DNA of 64,000 nt from Clostridia bacterium (GCA_017508195.1 JAFVZL010000014.1:62001-126000), one strand, 5' to 3'. Positions 44,102-51,941 are shown, counted from the first letter of the stretch. A program made the numbers and translations. The notes: generated by a model from the sequence alone, not told the origin.

Positions 44102-44946
44102 ATTTAAAGGAAATACTTGAGATTGCCGAGCGCGAAAATTGCGCTATCGGTATGTTCAACGCAACGGGTCTCGACAGCCTTCAGGCGGTTATTGCCGCAG
44201 CAGAGGAATTAAATCAGCCCGTTATTATCGCACACGCAGAGGTACATAACGTATACAACGACGTCTCTCTCGTCGGTCCCGCTATGGTTGCGGCGGCAAG
44301 GGATGCAAAGGTACCCGTATGTGTTCATCTCGACCACGGCACCTCGCTCGAAATGATATATAAGGCACTGCGCATCGGCTTCACGTCGGTAATGATCGAT
44401 GCATCGCATCTGCCCTACGAGGAAAACCTCGCTCTCACGAAGTCTGTAACCGAGATTGCACATGCTATGGGCGTATCGGTCGAGGCTGAGCTCGGCAGAC
44501 TCGTTACCGGCGAGGCAGGAAGCGGAGAGGATAACAGCTCGGATATGAAGGCTGAGGACTTCTACACCGACCCCGAGGAGGCAAAGGAATTCTGTGCTGT
44601 CACGGGCGTTGATGCTCTTGCTATCGCATTCGGCACGGCACACGGCTTCTACACCGCACAGCCTAAGCTCGACTTCGACGTTGTGAAGAACGTCAAGGCA
44701 TCGACGGGGCTTCCCCTCGTTATGCACGGTGGCTCGGGTGTAAGCGAGGAAGGCTTCCGCAAGGCTATCGAAGGCGGTATCAGAAAGATAAACTACTACT
44801 CCTATATGTCAAAGGCGGGCTTCATGGCTGCCAAGGATGTTATCGAGAGCGGCAAGACATCTTATCTTCACGACGTAGAATATGCAGCAATGCAGGCTAT
44901 GAAGGAAGACGTCAAGAAGGCAATAAAGATCTTCTCTATGAAATAA
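44092..44946 (+). CDS. Class II fructose-bisphosphate/tagatose-bisphosphate-type aldolase
   Basis: This 284-residue zinc aldolase splits ketose 1,6-bisphosphates or related 1-phosphates to DHAP and an aldehyde. HLDHGTS (79-85) has the catalytic Asp81 and zinc-ligand His82, AFGTAHGFY and VMHGGSG supply the other His ligands, and the phosphate site reads KINYYS where most members have NVxT. It overlaps the kinase stop by 10 bases. Last gene of the operon. Family members of this length include GatY/KbaY (tagatose) and Fba. Confidence 0.92.
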   Translation: MLVNLKEILEIAERENCAIGMFNATGLDSLQAVIAAAEELNQPVIIAHAEVHNVYNDVSLVGPAMVAAARDAKVPVCVHLDHGTSLEMIYKALRIGFTSVMIDASHLPYEENLALTKSVTEIAHAMGVSVEAELGRLVTGEAGSGEDNSSDMKAEDFYTDPEEAKEFCAVTGVDALAIAFGTAHGFYTAQPKLDFDVVKNVKASTGLPLVMHGGSGVSEEGFRKAIEGGIRKINYYSYMSKAGFMAAKDVIESGKTSYLHDVEYAAMQAMKEDVKKAIKIFSMK

Positions 44947-45018
44947 TAAAAAAAGGAAACGGAATTAAGGGTGATGTTCTTAGCGGAAAATTTACACCTT
45001 GGTAAAAGTGCAAGCATC

Positions 45019-45038
45019 GCATTTGACCGGTCAAATGC
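45019..45038. repeat. Perfect 20-bp palindrome
   Basis: GCATTTGACC and GGTCAAATGC form an uninterrupted 20-bp palindrome, 73 bases after the aldolase gene. It looks like an operator core (TTGACCGGTCAA) but there is no gene start close by. Confidence 0.6.
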
Positions 45039-45060
45039 TGATATAGGCTAAGCCCAAACC

Positions 45061-45148
45061 CTTATACGTGAACCCCCAAAGCTCATACTTCGCTTCGGGG
45101 AACCCCTATACGCGAACCCCCAAAGCTCATACTTCGCTTCGGGGAACC
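45061..45148. repeat. Two tandem 44-bp repeats with hairpin
   Basis: 45061-45104 and 45105-45148 match at 42 of 44 positions. Each contains CCCCAAAGC and GCTTCGGGG, which pair to a stem with one mismatch. No gene is present from 44947 to 45467; this repeat, the palindrome and the hairpin array fill most of it. Confidence 0.8.
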
Positions 45149-45163
45149 CCTAAACAAGCAGAA

Positions 45164-45208
45164 AGAGCAAACACGCAAGGTGGAAAACCTTATGTGTCTG
45201 CTCTTTTT
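45164..45208 (+). terminator. Long terminator-like hairpin after the aldolase operon
   Basis: AGAGCA, ACAC and AAGGT pair with ACCTT, GTGT and TGCTCT (loop GGAAA, small internal mismatches), followed by TTTTTC. Confidence 0.75.
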
Positions 45209-45361
45209 CTGTTAGTGAAGTTTTCGCTACTGCGAAAGTGAAGTTGCTCACAGGGGCTCGCAGTGAAGTTATGTTTGCCCACTGTGCCAAAGGCACAACA
45301 TCATTCACGCAGTGAACATCACTGCCGCAGGCAACATCATTTGCCCGTGAGGGCAAACATC
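45209..45361. repeat. Array of miniature hairpins with repeated spacers
   Basis: Short perfect hairpins with 3-4 base loops follow one another: TTCGC/GCGAA (45223-45236), TGTGCC/GGCACA (45283-45297), TTCAC/GTGAA (45304-45316), TGCC/GGCA (45323-45333), TTTGCCC/GGGCAAA (45340-45357). They are separated by near-identical spacers, GTGAAGTT at the left end and AACATCAT or AACATCAC to the right. No coding frame fits it. Confidence 0.8.
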
Positions 45362-45364
45362 GTT

Positions 45365-45404
45365 TAGCGTAAATGCTCCGTTAAGAGCATCACGCTATTT
45401 TTTT
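45365..45404 (+). terminator. Terminator ending the hairpin array
   Basis: TAGCGT and ATGCTC pair with GAGCAT and ACGCTA, then seven T. Confidence 0.88.
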
Positions 45405-45467
45405 ATACTATGCCGCCCCGCAAAAAGGCAAAAATGATGCTTAGCTCATGAAAGCACGCTCGCTTTG

Positions 45468-46205
45468 TCACCTTTTTATCGCGCGCCTATATGCGGTGGG
45501 TGTGTATCCGCTGCGCTTTTTGAATGTGCGGGAGAAATAATTGTAATCCGAAAAGCCGACAGACTCGGCTATCTCCCCGAGTGTCATATTTCCCTCTACT
45601 ATCAGATGCTCAGCCTCGGATACCCTGAGATCTAACACGTAATCAATTATCGATCTGCCGATATCCGATGAAAACACACTCTCGCAGTATACAGGTGAGA
45701 AAAAGAAATGCGATGCAATATCCCCGAGCGTTATGCGCGAGCGGAAATTTTTGTGAAGGTATTCGAGAATATCGAGTGTCAGAGGGGTCATCTTCTCAGT
45801 TCTCGTATAATCCTCGAGCACCGATATTATCACCCCGAGTACCTCCGAGGCTCTGCCATAAAAGGATAGCCTCGGCTTCTCGGCGATACGGTCTATCGAT
45901 GATAAAAGAAGCATTATTTCACTGTGCGCGGCATTGTCGATAACTGTCGGCAGCTTCGGGGTTTCCGAGTTAAAGTTAAAGCTTATATAATCGCATTCGC
46001 ATTCCGATACGAGTCGCTCGCGCAACGATTGCGCGGGTATGAATACAGCCGACTTATCCCCGAGCAGGTATCGCACGCCATCTACGATATAGATCATCTC
46101 ACCCGATATCACAAAGGTCAGCTCGTGTGAAGAAAGACTGCCGCGGTATATCTTTGGCGGTATTCTTTTATGATGTACGTAATAAACGAGATTAATATCA
46201 TACAT
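45468..46205 (-). CDS. AraC-family transcriptional regulator (module 3)
   Basis: This 245-residue regulator has a short cupin-like N-terminal domain (SSHELTFVISGEMIYIVDGVRYLL) and a C-terminal double HTH ending DYNYFSRTFKKRSGYTPTAYRRA. It diverges from the operon starting at 46390 and probably controls it. Two direct repeats ATAAGATTrTGC lie just upstream of its start codon. There is no ribosome site at normal distance (GGGAG is about 20 bases away), so the start is less sure. Confidence 0.88.
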   Translation of the reverse strand: MYDINLVYYVHHKRIPPKIYRGSLSSHELTFVISGEMIYIVDGVRYLLGDKSAVFIPAQSLRERLVSECECDYISFNFNSETPKLPTVIDNAAHSEIMLLLSSIDRIAEKPRLSFYGRASEVLGVIISVLEDYTRTEKMTPLTLDILEYLHKNFRSRITLGDIASHFFFSPVYCESVFSSDIGRSIIDYVLDLRVSEAEHLIVEGNMTLGEIAESVGFSDYNYFSRTFKKRSGYTPTAYRRAIKR

Positions 46206-46206
46206 A

Positions 46207-46248
46207 ATAAGATTGTGCTATTCTCCCATGTATTTCATAAGATTATGC
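46207..46248. promoter_or_regulatory. Candidate AraC-type operator: two direct repeats
   Basis: ATAAGATTGTGC (46207-46218) and ATAAGATTATGC (46237-46248) agree at 11 of 12 bases and are 30 bp apart, on one face of the helix. They lie between the AraC gene and the divergent operon. Confidence 0.5.
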
Positions 46249-46389
46249 ATTTAATCCGCTTTTAAAAAATGCTAAACTTAGTGTATAACGGTGTTGGTAA
46301 TAAAATAGTATCACACCAATTTAATGCTGTCAAGAGAAAGAGCTGAAAAGGCTAAGAAAATCCCACTTGACGGCAGAGGGAGAATAAAA

Positions 46390-47241
46390 ATGATAAGACT
46401 TTGCGCATTTGCAGACGAGGCAGATTCCTCGCTCGAGGGACAGATCGAGGCGCTTAAGGCGGCGGATATCGGATATATCGAGCTTCGCGGAATTAACGGA
46501 AAGAATATCTCAGCAGTCACCGAGGATGAGGCAAGAGAATTTAAAAAGCAGCTCGAGGGCGGCGGCATCCGCGTCTGGTCCATAGGCTCTCCCATCGGAA
46601 AGATAAAGATCAGCGATGACATCGATGCTCATATCGCTCTGCTCGAGCATATATGCAGACTCGCCAACATATTCGAGTGCGACAAGATAAGGATGTTCTC
46701 CTTCTACGAGGCATACGAGAGCGAAAGCGAGGTCTACTCTGCCCTTCGCAGAATGGTTGCCGCGGCAGATAAATACGGAGTCGCGCTCTATCACGAGAAC
46801 GAAAAGGGCATCTGGGGCGACACCGCCGAGCGCGTTATGCGCCTTATGGATAACATCGATGGGCTTAACTTCGTTTATGACCCTGCGAACTTCATAGAGT
46901 CGGGCGAGGATCCCGAAAAGACACTATATCCCCTGCACGCAAGGACAGGATACTTCCACATAAAGGACGCGACACTCGAGGACCGCAAGGTCGTCCCCGC
47001 CGGGTATGGCGGCGGAAGGATTCCCGAGCTGGTATCCATGATAGGCGAGCGCGACACGGTGCTCTCGATAGAGCCGCACCTTATGGTTTTCGAGGGTTAT
47101 TCGGAATTTGATGACACAAAGATGCAGGATAAATTCGTCTTTAAAAACAACAAGGAAGCCTTTGCCGCAGCGGCAGATGCCATCAAGGCGGTCATCACGG
47201 GGGCAGGCTACCGAAAGACAGACGGAGGATATACTAAATGA
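46390..47241 (+). CDS. Sugar phosphate isomerase/epimerase-like protein A (module 3)
   Basis: This 283-residue TIM-barrel protein is in the xylose isomerase-like family. Metal-site residues are seen at LYHENEKGI (Glu), FVYDPANFI (Asp), GYFHIKDA (His) and LSIEPHL (Glu). An open frame begins at 46324, but ATG at 46390 with GAGGGAGA upstream begins the fold (MIRLCAFADEA). It is first in a three-gene operon with another member of its own family and a Gfo/Idh enzyme. The substrate is unknown. Confidence 0.88.
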   Translation: MIRLCAFADEADSSLEGQIEALKAADIGYIELRGINGKNISAVTEDEAREFKKQLEGGGIRVWSIGSPIGKIKISDDIDAHIALLEHICRLANIFECDKIRMFSFYEAYESESEVYSALRRMVAAADKYGVALYHENEKGIWGDTAERVMRLMDNIDGLNFVYDPANFIESGEDPEKTLYPLHARTGYFHIKDATLEDRKVVPAGYGGGRIPELVSMIGERDTVLSIEPHLMVFEGYSEFDDTKMQDKFVFKNNKEAFAAAADAIKAVITGAGYRKTDGGYTK

Positions 47242-48023
47242 AGAGCGTAGGCGTTAATCTTTTCTCGCTTCGCAACTTAATAAAGACCGAGGACGGCCTC
47301 AGAGAGACCCTTTCGGCGCTTAAGGAGATGGGCTATAACTGTGCGCAGTTCTCCGGCGCACCCTTCGATGCGCCGATTATAAAGAGGGCAAGCGAGGCGG
47401 CGGGTGTTCCGATAGTGCTGACACACGTTCCGCTTTCCGATATCCTTGAACGCACAGAGGCTCTTATGGAGGAGCATGCATCCTTTGGATGCAAATATAT
47501 CGGGCTTGGCAGCCTTCCGCGCGATATTATCACAGATGAGGTGAGAGTGAAGTCCACAATCGAGGCGCTCGAGGGTGCGGCTGAGAAAATGGCGGCAGGG
47601 GGATTCTCCTTCTTCTTCCACAATCACCACACAGACTGCTACAAGCACGGTGGCGAGACCATCATCGATTATATGATAAGGACCTGCCCGCACTTCAACT
47701 TCACACTTGACACCTATTGGCTGCAGTTCAGTGGTCTTTCGGTCACGGACTACATAAAAAAGCTCTCTGGCAGGATCGCCTGTGTCCATCTGAAGGACTA
47801 CAAGATAACAGCAAGTCAAAATGATGACGGCTCCGTCAGCTTCTCACCGATCTATGCGCCCGTCGGTGAGGGAAATCTCGACTTCGGCTCCTATTACCCG
47901 CTTATGAAGGCGGCAGAGGTTGAGCATTATCTTGTCGAGCAGGACAACGCTGCAAGCTTCCCCGATCCCTTGGACGAGGTCAGACGCAGCATACTTTACA
48001 TAAAGGAGAACTTCAATGGATAA
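47238..48023 (+). CDS. Sugar phosphate isomerase/epimerase-like protein B (module 3)
   Basis: This 261-residue protein is a second, different member of the xylose isomerase-like barrel family: FFFHNHHTDC, NFTLDTYWLQF, ACVHLKDYK and HYLVEQDNA carry the expected His, Asp, His and Glu. The start overlaps the stop of protein A by 4 bases (ATGA). Paired members of this family next to a Gfo/Idh enzyme are seen in inositol and glycoside pathways. It overlaps the following Gfo/Idh gene by 8 bases. Confidence 0.88.
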   Translation: MKSVGVNLFSLRNLIKTEDGLRETLSALKEMGYNCAQFSGAPFDAPIIKRASEAAGVPIVLTHVPLSDILERTEALMEEHASFGCKYIGLGSLPRDIITDEVRVKSTIEALEGAAEKMAAGGFSFFFHNHHTDCYKHGGETIIDYMIRTCPHFNFTLDTYWLQFSGLSVTDYIKKLSGRIACVHLKDYKITASQNDDGSVSFSPIYAPVGEGNLDFGSYYPLMKAAEVEHYLVEQDNAASFPDPLDEVRRSILYIKENFNG

Positions 48024-49182
48024 GGTAAGATTCGGTATAATCGGTCTCGGAAATATGGGCTCGACCTACCTGGGTATGTTCGAGAACGGAATGATAAAGG
48101 ACGGAGTTGTCAGCGCAATATGCGACATCAACCCCGAGAAGCTTAAGGCGGCGGAAGCGAAGATCTCGCGCGAGGGCGTTCTCTCCTTTATAAAATACGA
48201 GGATATGTTATCCTCGGGTGCTGTCGATGCAATAATGATAGAAACACCGCACTATATACACCCCGAGATCGCAATAGCGGCTCTCGAGAGAGGAATACAC
48301 GCCCTCTGCGACAAGCCTGCAGGCGTTTACACAAAGCAGGTCAGAGAGATGAACGAGGTCTCCGAGCGCTCGGATGCGGTATTCGGCATGATGTTCAATC
48401 AGCGCACCAACGTTGCATATGCCAAAATGCGAGAGATGATCGCCGAGGGCGCGATAGGCTCGCTCCAGCGTGTCAGCTGGATAATTACAGACTGGTTCAG
48501 AACACAGTACTATTACGACAGCGGAAATTGGCGCGCGACCTGGGCAGGCGAGGGCGGCGGTGTGCTGATCAATCAGTGTCCCCACCAGATCGACCTTATC
48601 AGCTGGATCGTAGGCGAACAGCCTAAGGCTGTCAGAGGCTTTTGTAAGTACGGTGCGTGGCACGACGTTGAGGTCGAGGACGAGGTGACCGCCTATTTCG
48701 AATACGAGAACGGCGCAACCGGTACCTTCATCACCACGACGGGCGAGGCTCCCGGCACCAATCGCCTCGAGATATCGGGCACGGGCGGCAAGCTGCTTGC
48801 CGAGGACGGAAAGCTCACGTACTACAAGAATCTTACCGACTCAGCCGAGCACTCGCGATGCTCAACAGAGGGCTTCAAGAAGCCCAAGTGTGAGATATGC
48901 GAGGTCGAGTGTCCCGGCGAGAGCACGGGCCACGCAGGCATCATAAATAACTTTATCGGCAAGATTCTTGGCCTCGAGGAGCTTCTCGCTCCCGGCACCT
49001 CGGGCATAAATGGAGTTGACCTTATGAACGCCATTGAGCTCTCCGGCTGGCAGGACGGTAAAAGAGTCACTCTCCCGACGGATGAGGAGCTTTATCTTGA
49101 GCTGCTGAACGAAAAGCGCAAGACCTCGAGACTAAAGTGCGGCATAGAGCGCGCCGCGGCAAGCACCGAAGGCAGTTATTGA
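48016..49182 (+). CDS. Gfo/Idh/MocA-family oxidoreductase (module 3)
   Basis: This 388-residue enzyme has Rossmann motif GLGNMGSTYLG and the CDKP form of the EKP signature near residue 99, with LINQCPHQIDLISWIVG as the C-terminal active-site segment. It is longer than the two other Gfo/Idh proteins here and has a late Cys cluster, CSTEGFKKPKCEICEVEC (about residues 285-302), that may bind metal. Members with this length and Cys tail exist among putative glycoside-oxidising enzymes. Last gene of the operon. Confidence 0.88.
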   Translation: MDKVRFGIIGLGNMGSTYLGMFENGMIKDGVVSAICDINPEKLKAAEAKISREGVLSFIKYEDMLSSGAVDAIMIETPHYIHPEIAIAALERGIHALCDKPAGVYTKQVREMNEVSERSDAVFGMMFNQRTNVAYAKMREMIAEGAIGSLQRVSWIITDWFRTQYYYDSGNWRATWAGEGGGVLINQCPHQIDLISWIVGEQPKAVRGFCKYGAWHDVEVEDEVTAYFEYENGATGTFITTTGEAPGTNRLEISGTGGKLLAEDGKLTYYKNLTDSAEHSRCSTEGFKKPKCEICEVECPGESTGHAGIINNFIGKILGLEELLAPGTSGINGVDLMNAIELSGWQDGKRVTLPTDEELYLELLNEKRKTSRLKCGIERAAASTEGSY

Positions 49183-49207
49183 CTGATAGCTTTTGCCGAG
49201 TATTGAT

Positions 49208-49297
49208 TGTGCAACAAGTGCTGGACAAACTACACAAAGTGTGATATAATTGATTTTGCACCAAGTGCCGTGCAAACGGCGCACAGTGTGATATAAT
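49208..49297 (+). promoter_or_regulatory. Tandemly duplicated promoter of the esterase gene
   Basis: Two 43-bp copies (49208-49250 and 49255-49297; about 34 of 43 identical) each end in GTGTGATATAAT. Copy 1 has TGGACA-17-TATAAT (49222-49250). Copy 2 keeps the TATAAT (49292-49297) but its -35 is weak (CGTGCA). Both carry AAGTGC and CACA half-sites. Confidence 0.7.
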
Positions 49298-49333
49298 AAG
49301 CAAACGAGTCAACCGACCCGATAAGGAGTAACA

Positions 49334-50104
49334 ATGAAAACATTATTCGACCTTTATTACACAGATGCCGAAGACACTGCAAGGACCCTCGATATCTATC
49401 TCCCGGAAAGCAAGCCCGAGACGATATTCCTCTATATGCACGGCGGCGGACTTGATCACGGCAACAAGCGACATGCGGCAGAAATCATTTCAAAGTATCT
49501 CACCGACAGGGGCATTGCGTACGTAAGCATAGAGTACAGAATGTACCCGGATGCAAAATACCCCGACTTCATCAACGATGCAGCCGAGGCGGTCAAATAT
49601 ATAATCACTAAAAAGGATGAGTACTTTGGCGGATGCGACAAGCTCTACGTCGGAGGCAGCTCTGCGGGCGGATATCTCTCTATGATGCTCTGCTTCGACG
49701 AAAGGTACCTTAAAGGTGTCGGGCTCGATAACTCCTGTATCGCGGGATACTTCCACGATGCGGGACAGCCGACCGCACACTTCAGAACGCTTGCCGAGCG
49801 CGGTATAGACTCTCGCAGGCTTATAGTAGACGAGACCTCGCCGATGTATCACGTTGGCACCGCTGAGAGCTATCCCCCGATGCGCTTCATAGTATCGGAT
49901 AACGATATGAAGGGCAGATACGAGCAGACTATGCTTATGCTCTCGGTACTCTCGCACTTTGGCTACGATAGCTACGATCACATCGTAATGAACGGCACTC
50001 ACTGCGCATATGTAAGACGTATTGACGAAAGCGGTGACAGCGTGCTCGGACAAATGGTATATTCATTTATCGAATCAGTGAAAAACGGCACTATCGGCAA
50101 ATAA
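49334..50104 (+). CDS. Alpha/beta hydrolase, HSL/BD-FAE-type esterase
   Basis: This 256-residue hydrolase has the oxyanion-hole motif HGGG (residues about 37-40) and the nucleophile elbow GSSAGG (about 107-112), typical of the hormone-sensitive-lipase family. A late His (MNGTHCAY) and an Asp (VSDND) complete a likely triad. No signal peptide is present, so it acts inside the cell, perhaps on deacylating imported sugar esters given the neighbouring sugar genes. GGAG precedes the start. Confidence 0.88.
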   Translation: MKTLFDLYYTDAEDTARTLDIYLPESKPETIFLYMHGGGLDHGNKRHAAEIISKYLTDRGIAYVSIEYRMYPDAKYPDFINDAAEAVKYIITKKDEYFGGCDKLYVGGSSAGGYLSMMLCFDERYLKGVGLDNSCIAGYFHDAGQPTAHFRTLAERGIDSRRLIVDETSPMYHVGTAESYPPMRFIVSDNDMKGRYEQTMLMLSVLSHFGYDSYDHIVMNGTHCAYVRRIDESGDSVLGQMVYSFIESVKNGTIGK

Positions 50105-50143
50105 CTATTTACATTTTTGTATATTTTCTCATTTCACTTATAA

Positions 50144-50176
50144 AGAGGCAAAGCACAGCGCTTTGCCTCTATTTTT
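50144..50176 (+). terminator. Terminator after the esterase gene
   Basis: AGAGGCAAAGC (50144-50154) and GCTTTGCCTCT (50160-50170) form a perfect 11-bp stem, followed by ATTTTT. Confidence 0.9.
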
Positions 50177-50222
50177 ATTTATTCTGCATTCTACCGTTTT
50201 TTTTGCGATGCGGTTCATCGGT

Positions 50223-51233
50223 TCAAATCCCCATTTTGTGAAGCGAATCCCATATCTCATCTGCATAATTAAGGTGTCCGCCCGGCTGTACTCTGAGAGC
50301 ACATCTCTCGGGCACTCCTGCAGCAGCATAAAGGCGCTCTATCTCCTCGTATGCATCGCGAGTACCGTCAATAAAGAAGCCGGGGTCCTCCTCACCTGCC
50401 GCAACTACAAGGAGTCTGGGTGCGATAAGACCGCCCATATCTCCCATCTCGAAATACTTTCTTATAGAGGGGATATAGTTGCACATACAGTGGCGCTTTG
50501 CCGCTATCGAGCGACGGAAGGTACAAACCGAGCAAGACGGTGCCGCCGCGGTGATCCTCTCATCAATGCATGCGAGATAGAATGTCTGTGTTCCGCCGCC
50601 CGAGTTACCCGTACATACGATATTTGAAAAATCGATTTTATCGGAGAACTTCACGGTAACAGCATCGAGGATCATCATAACGTCGTGTACCTTTTCACCG
50701 AGCACGGTTCTGCCGTTGAGGATAGCTATCTTTCCCGCCTCGGTACAGCTCGTGCCGTATCCCTCGAGGCTGCACTCACCGAAGCTTCTCGACTCGATAA
50801 CGAGCGCCGCTCTTCCCTCTTTTATAGATCTTGCCGCCATGTTTCTGTGCGGCCAATTCTTAAGCGACTCCTCATCCCCTTCGCACTTAGAAACACCCAG
50901 TGCAATGTGCATTCCGCCGCCGTGACCCGAAAGGCAGATAGTAAGCGGAACGGCTCCATCTGCATTCTTGGGTATACGGAGATGACAGGGGGTATCATAT
51001 CCCGGCTCGGTCTCAACGGTAAAGCGGTACTCGGTATAGTCATCCTCTTCCTTGATATACTCTACGTCAACCTCGCATCTGCCGGGAGTAAGCGGAAGAC
51101 CGAGAAGCTCGGTAAGCTTTGCCCTCGCTACCTTCTGCCACTCGGAAAAAGGGATACTTCCGTCATATCTGAGTGTGCGCTCAGCTTCATTAAAAAGCTT
51201 CACCTCGTACTCATGCGTGTTTTTCGTTCCCAT
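50223..51233 (-). CDS. Alpha/beta hydrolase, acetylxylan-esterase/dienelactone-hydrolase-like
   Basis: This 336-residue cytoplasmic hydrolase has the nucleophile elbow GNSGGGT (near residue 214), a substrate region LSGHGGGMHIALG, a catalytic Asp candidate in GEEDPGFF and the His in PGGHLNYADE. It resembles the larger alpha/beta hydrolases found with carbohydrate genes (Abhydrolase_7 type). The open frame begins at 51296; ATG at 51233 with GGAGG is chosen. The substrate is unknown. It is convergent with the esterase gene at 49334. Confidence 0.82.
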   Translation of the reverse strand: MGTKNTHEYEVKLFNEAERTLRYDGSIPFSEWQKVARAKLTELLGLPLTPGRCEVDVEYIKEEDDYTEYRFTVETEPGYDTPCHLRIPKNADGAVPLTICLSGHGGGMHIALGVSKCEGDEESLKNWPHRNMAARSIKEGRAALVIESRSFGECSLEGYGTSCTEAGKIAILNGRTVLGEKVHDVMMILDAVTVKFSDKIDFSNIVCTGNSGGGTQTFYLACIDERITAAAPSCSVCTFRRSIAAKRHCMCNYIPSIRKYFEMGDMGGLIAPRLLVVAAGEEDPGFFIDGTRDAYEEIERLYAAAGVPERCALRVQPGGHLNYADEIWDSLHKMGI

Positions 51234-51308
51234 GTTCGCCTCCGAAATTGTTTTGATTAAAACAATTATAGCATACGAACCCTGAAAAATCAACACATAT
51301 GGAAGAGT

Positions 51309-51383
51309 CGCAAGAAGCGGATGAAGTCGAGGCTTGCGCCTCGGTTTATTGCACGTCCGTGCGATTTCATCCGAGCTTCTGCG
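51309..51383. repeat. Three-way-junction hairpin element
   Basis: An outer stem, AGAAGC/GCTTCT and GGATGAA/TTCATCC (51313-51325 with 51366-51380), encloses two hairpins: CGAGGC/GCCTCG (328-343) and GCAC/GTGC (351-362). Joiner GGATGAAGTC resembles spacers of the array at 45.2-45.4 kb. It lies between the hydrolase and desulfoferrodoxin genes. Confidence 0.7.
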
Positions 51384-51417
51384 AGGATTTCATCGACAAC
51401 GTAGATTTACTCCTATG

Positions 51418-51816
51418 TCAGGTGGATTTAATTGAAGAGACCTCGGCTACCCACAACCCATGCAAATTACAGTACGCAAACGCCTTAACTACCTTCTCAC
51501 CCGGAGCAAGATAAAACTTCGCCTCGCTCTTTCCGTCGGGTGTGAGCATTTTTCTCTGACTTCCGCCTGTCGTGATAAGGCACACCCACGAGATCGCGTG
51601 CTCGGGCAGCATGGGATGGCGGTTATCCTCGGTTCCTACCGTGACAGTCACGACACCGCCCTTTTCACTGATCACGGGGGTATGCTTTTCGCGCGATGCC
51701 TCGACCACACCGGGAGTTAGCTCCTCCATATCCTTCGAGCAGCAGCCGATACGTCTGCCCGTATCGTTGATCATTGCGACAAGATTACCGCAGAAGCGGC
51801 AAACGTAATGCTTCAT
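51418..51816 (-). CDS. dfx: Desulfoferrodoxin (superoxide reductase), copy 2
   Basis: This 132-residue superoxide reductase has the same two domains as copy 1: the Cys set C6, C9, C25, C26 (VCRFCGN, GCC) and the catalytic iron ligands in EKHTPV, HPMLPEHAISW and YCNLHGLW. ATG at 51816 follows GAGAGG; a longer frame begins at 51828. It lacks the GTGAC-N3-GTCAC operator seen in front of copy 1, so the two copies are likely controlled differently. Confidence 0.94.
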   Translation of the reverse strand: MKHYVCRFCGNLVAMINDTGRRIGCCSKDMEELTPGVVEASREKHTPVISEKGGVVTVTVGTEDNRHPMLPEHAISWVCLITTGGSQRKMLTPDGKSEAKFYLAPGEKVVKAFAYCNLHGLWVAEVSSIKST

Positions 51817-51853
51817 AAAACCTCTCAACGGCGCAGGTTGCGCCTTTATTGCT

Positions 51854-51883
51854 ATTATATCCCATTTCTTTTTTCTTATACAA
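51854..51883 (-). promoter_or_regulatory. Promoter of desulfoferrodoxin copy 2
   Basis: Minus-strand TTGTAT (51883-51878), 18-bp spacer, TATAAT (51859-51854). The -35 abuts the metH terminator. The leader can form GGCGCA/TGCGCC. Confidence 0.7.
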
Positions 51884-51926
51884 AAAAGTGCTTACGGCAG
51901 ATCCTCACCGCCATAAGCACTTTTTT
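51882..51926 (-). terminator. metH terminator
   Basis: AAAAAAGTGCTTA with GGC pairs with GCC and TAAGCACTTTTTT; the stem ends in a T run on either strand. Confidence 0.9.
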
Positions 51927-51941
51927 GACTATAATTATTTA

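Noticed and set aside
45061..45357. CRISPR array
   Set aside because: The two 44-bp units are directly adjacent with no spacers, and the later hairpins differ from each other; there are no cas genes.
46261..46289. TTTAAA-17-TATAAC as promoter of the operon starting at 46390
   Set aside because: Both boxes match the consensus weakly in an AT-rich stretch, so it is not listed as a feature.
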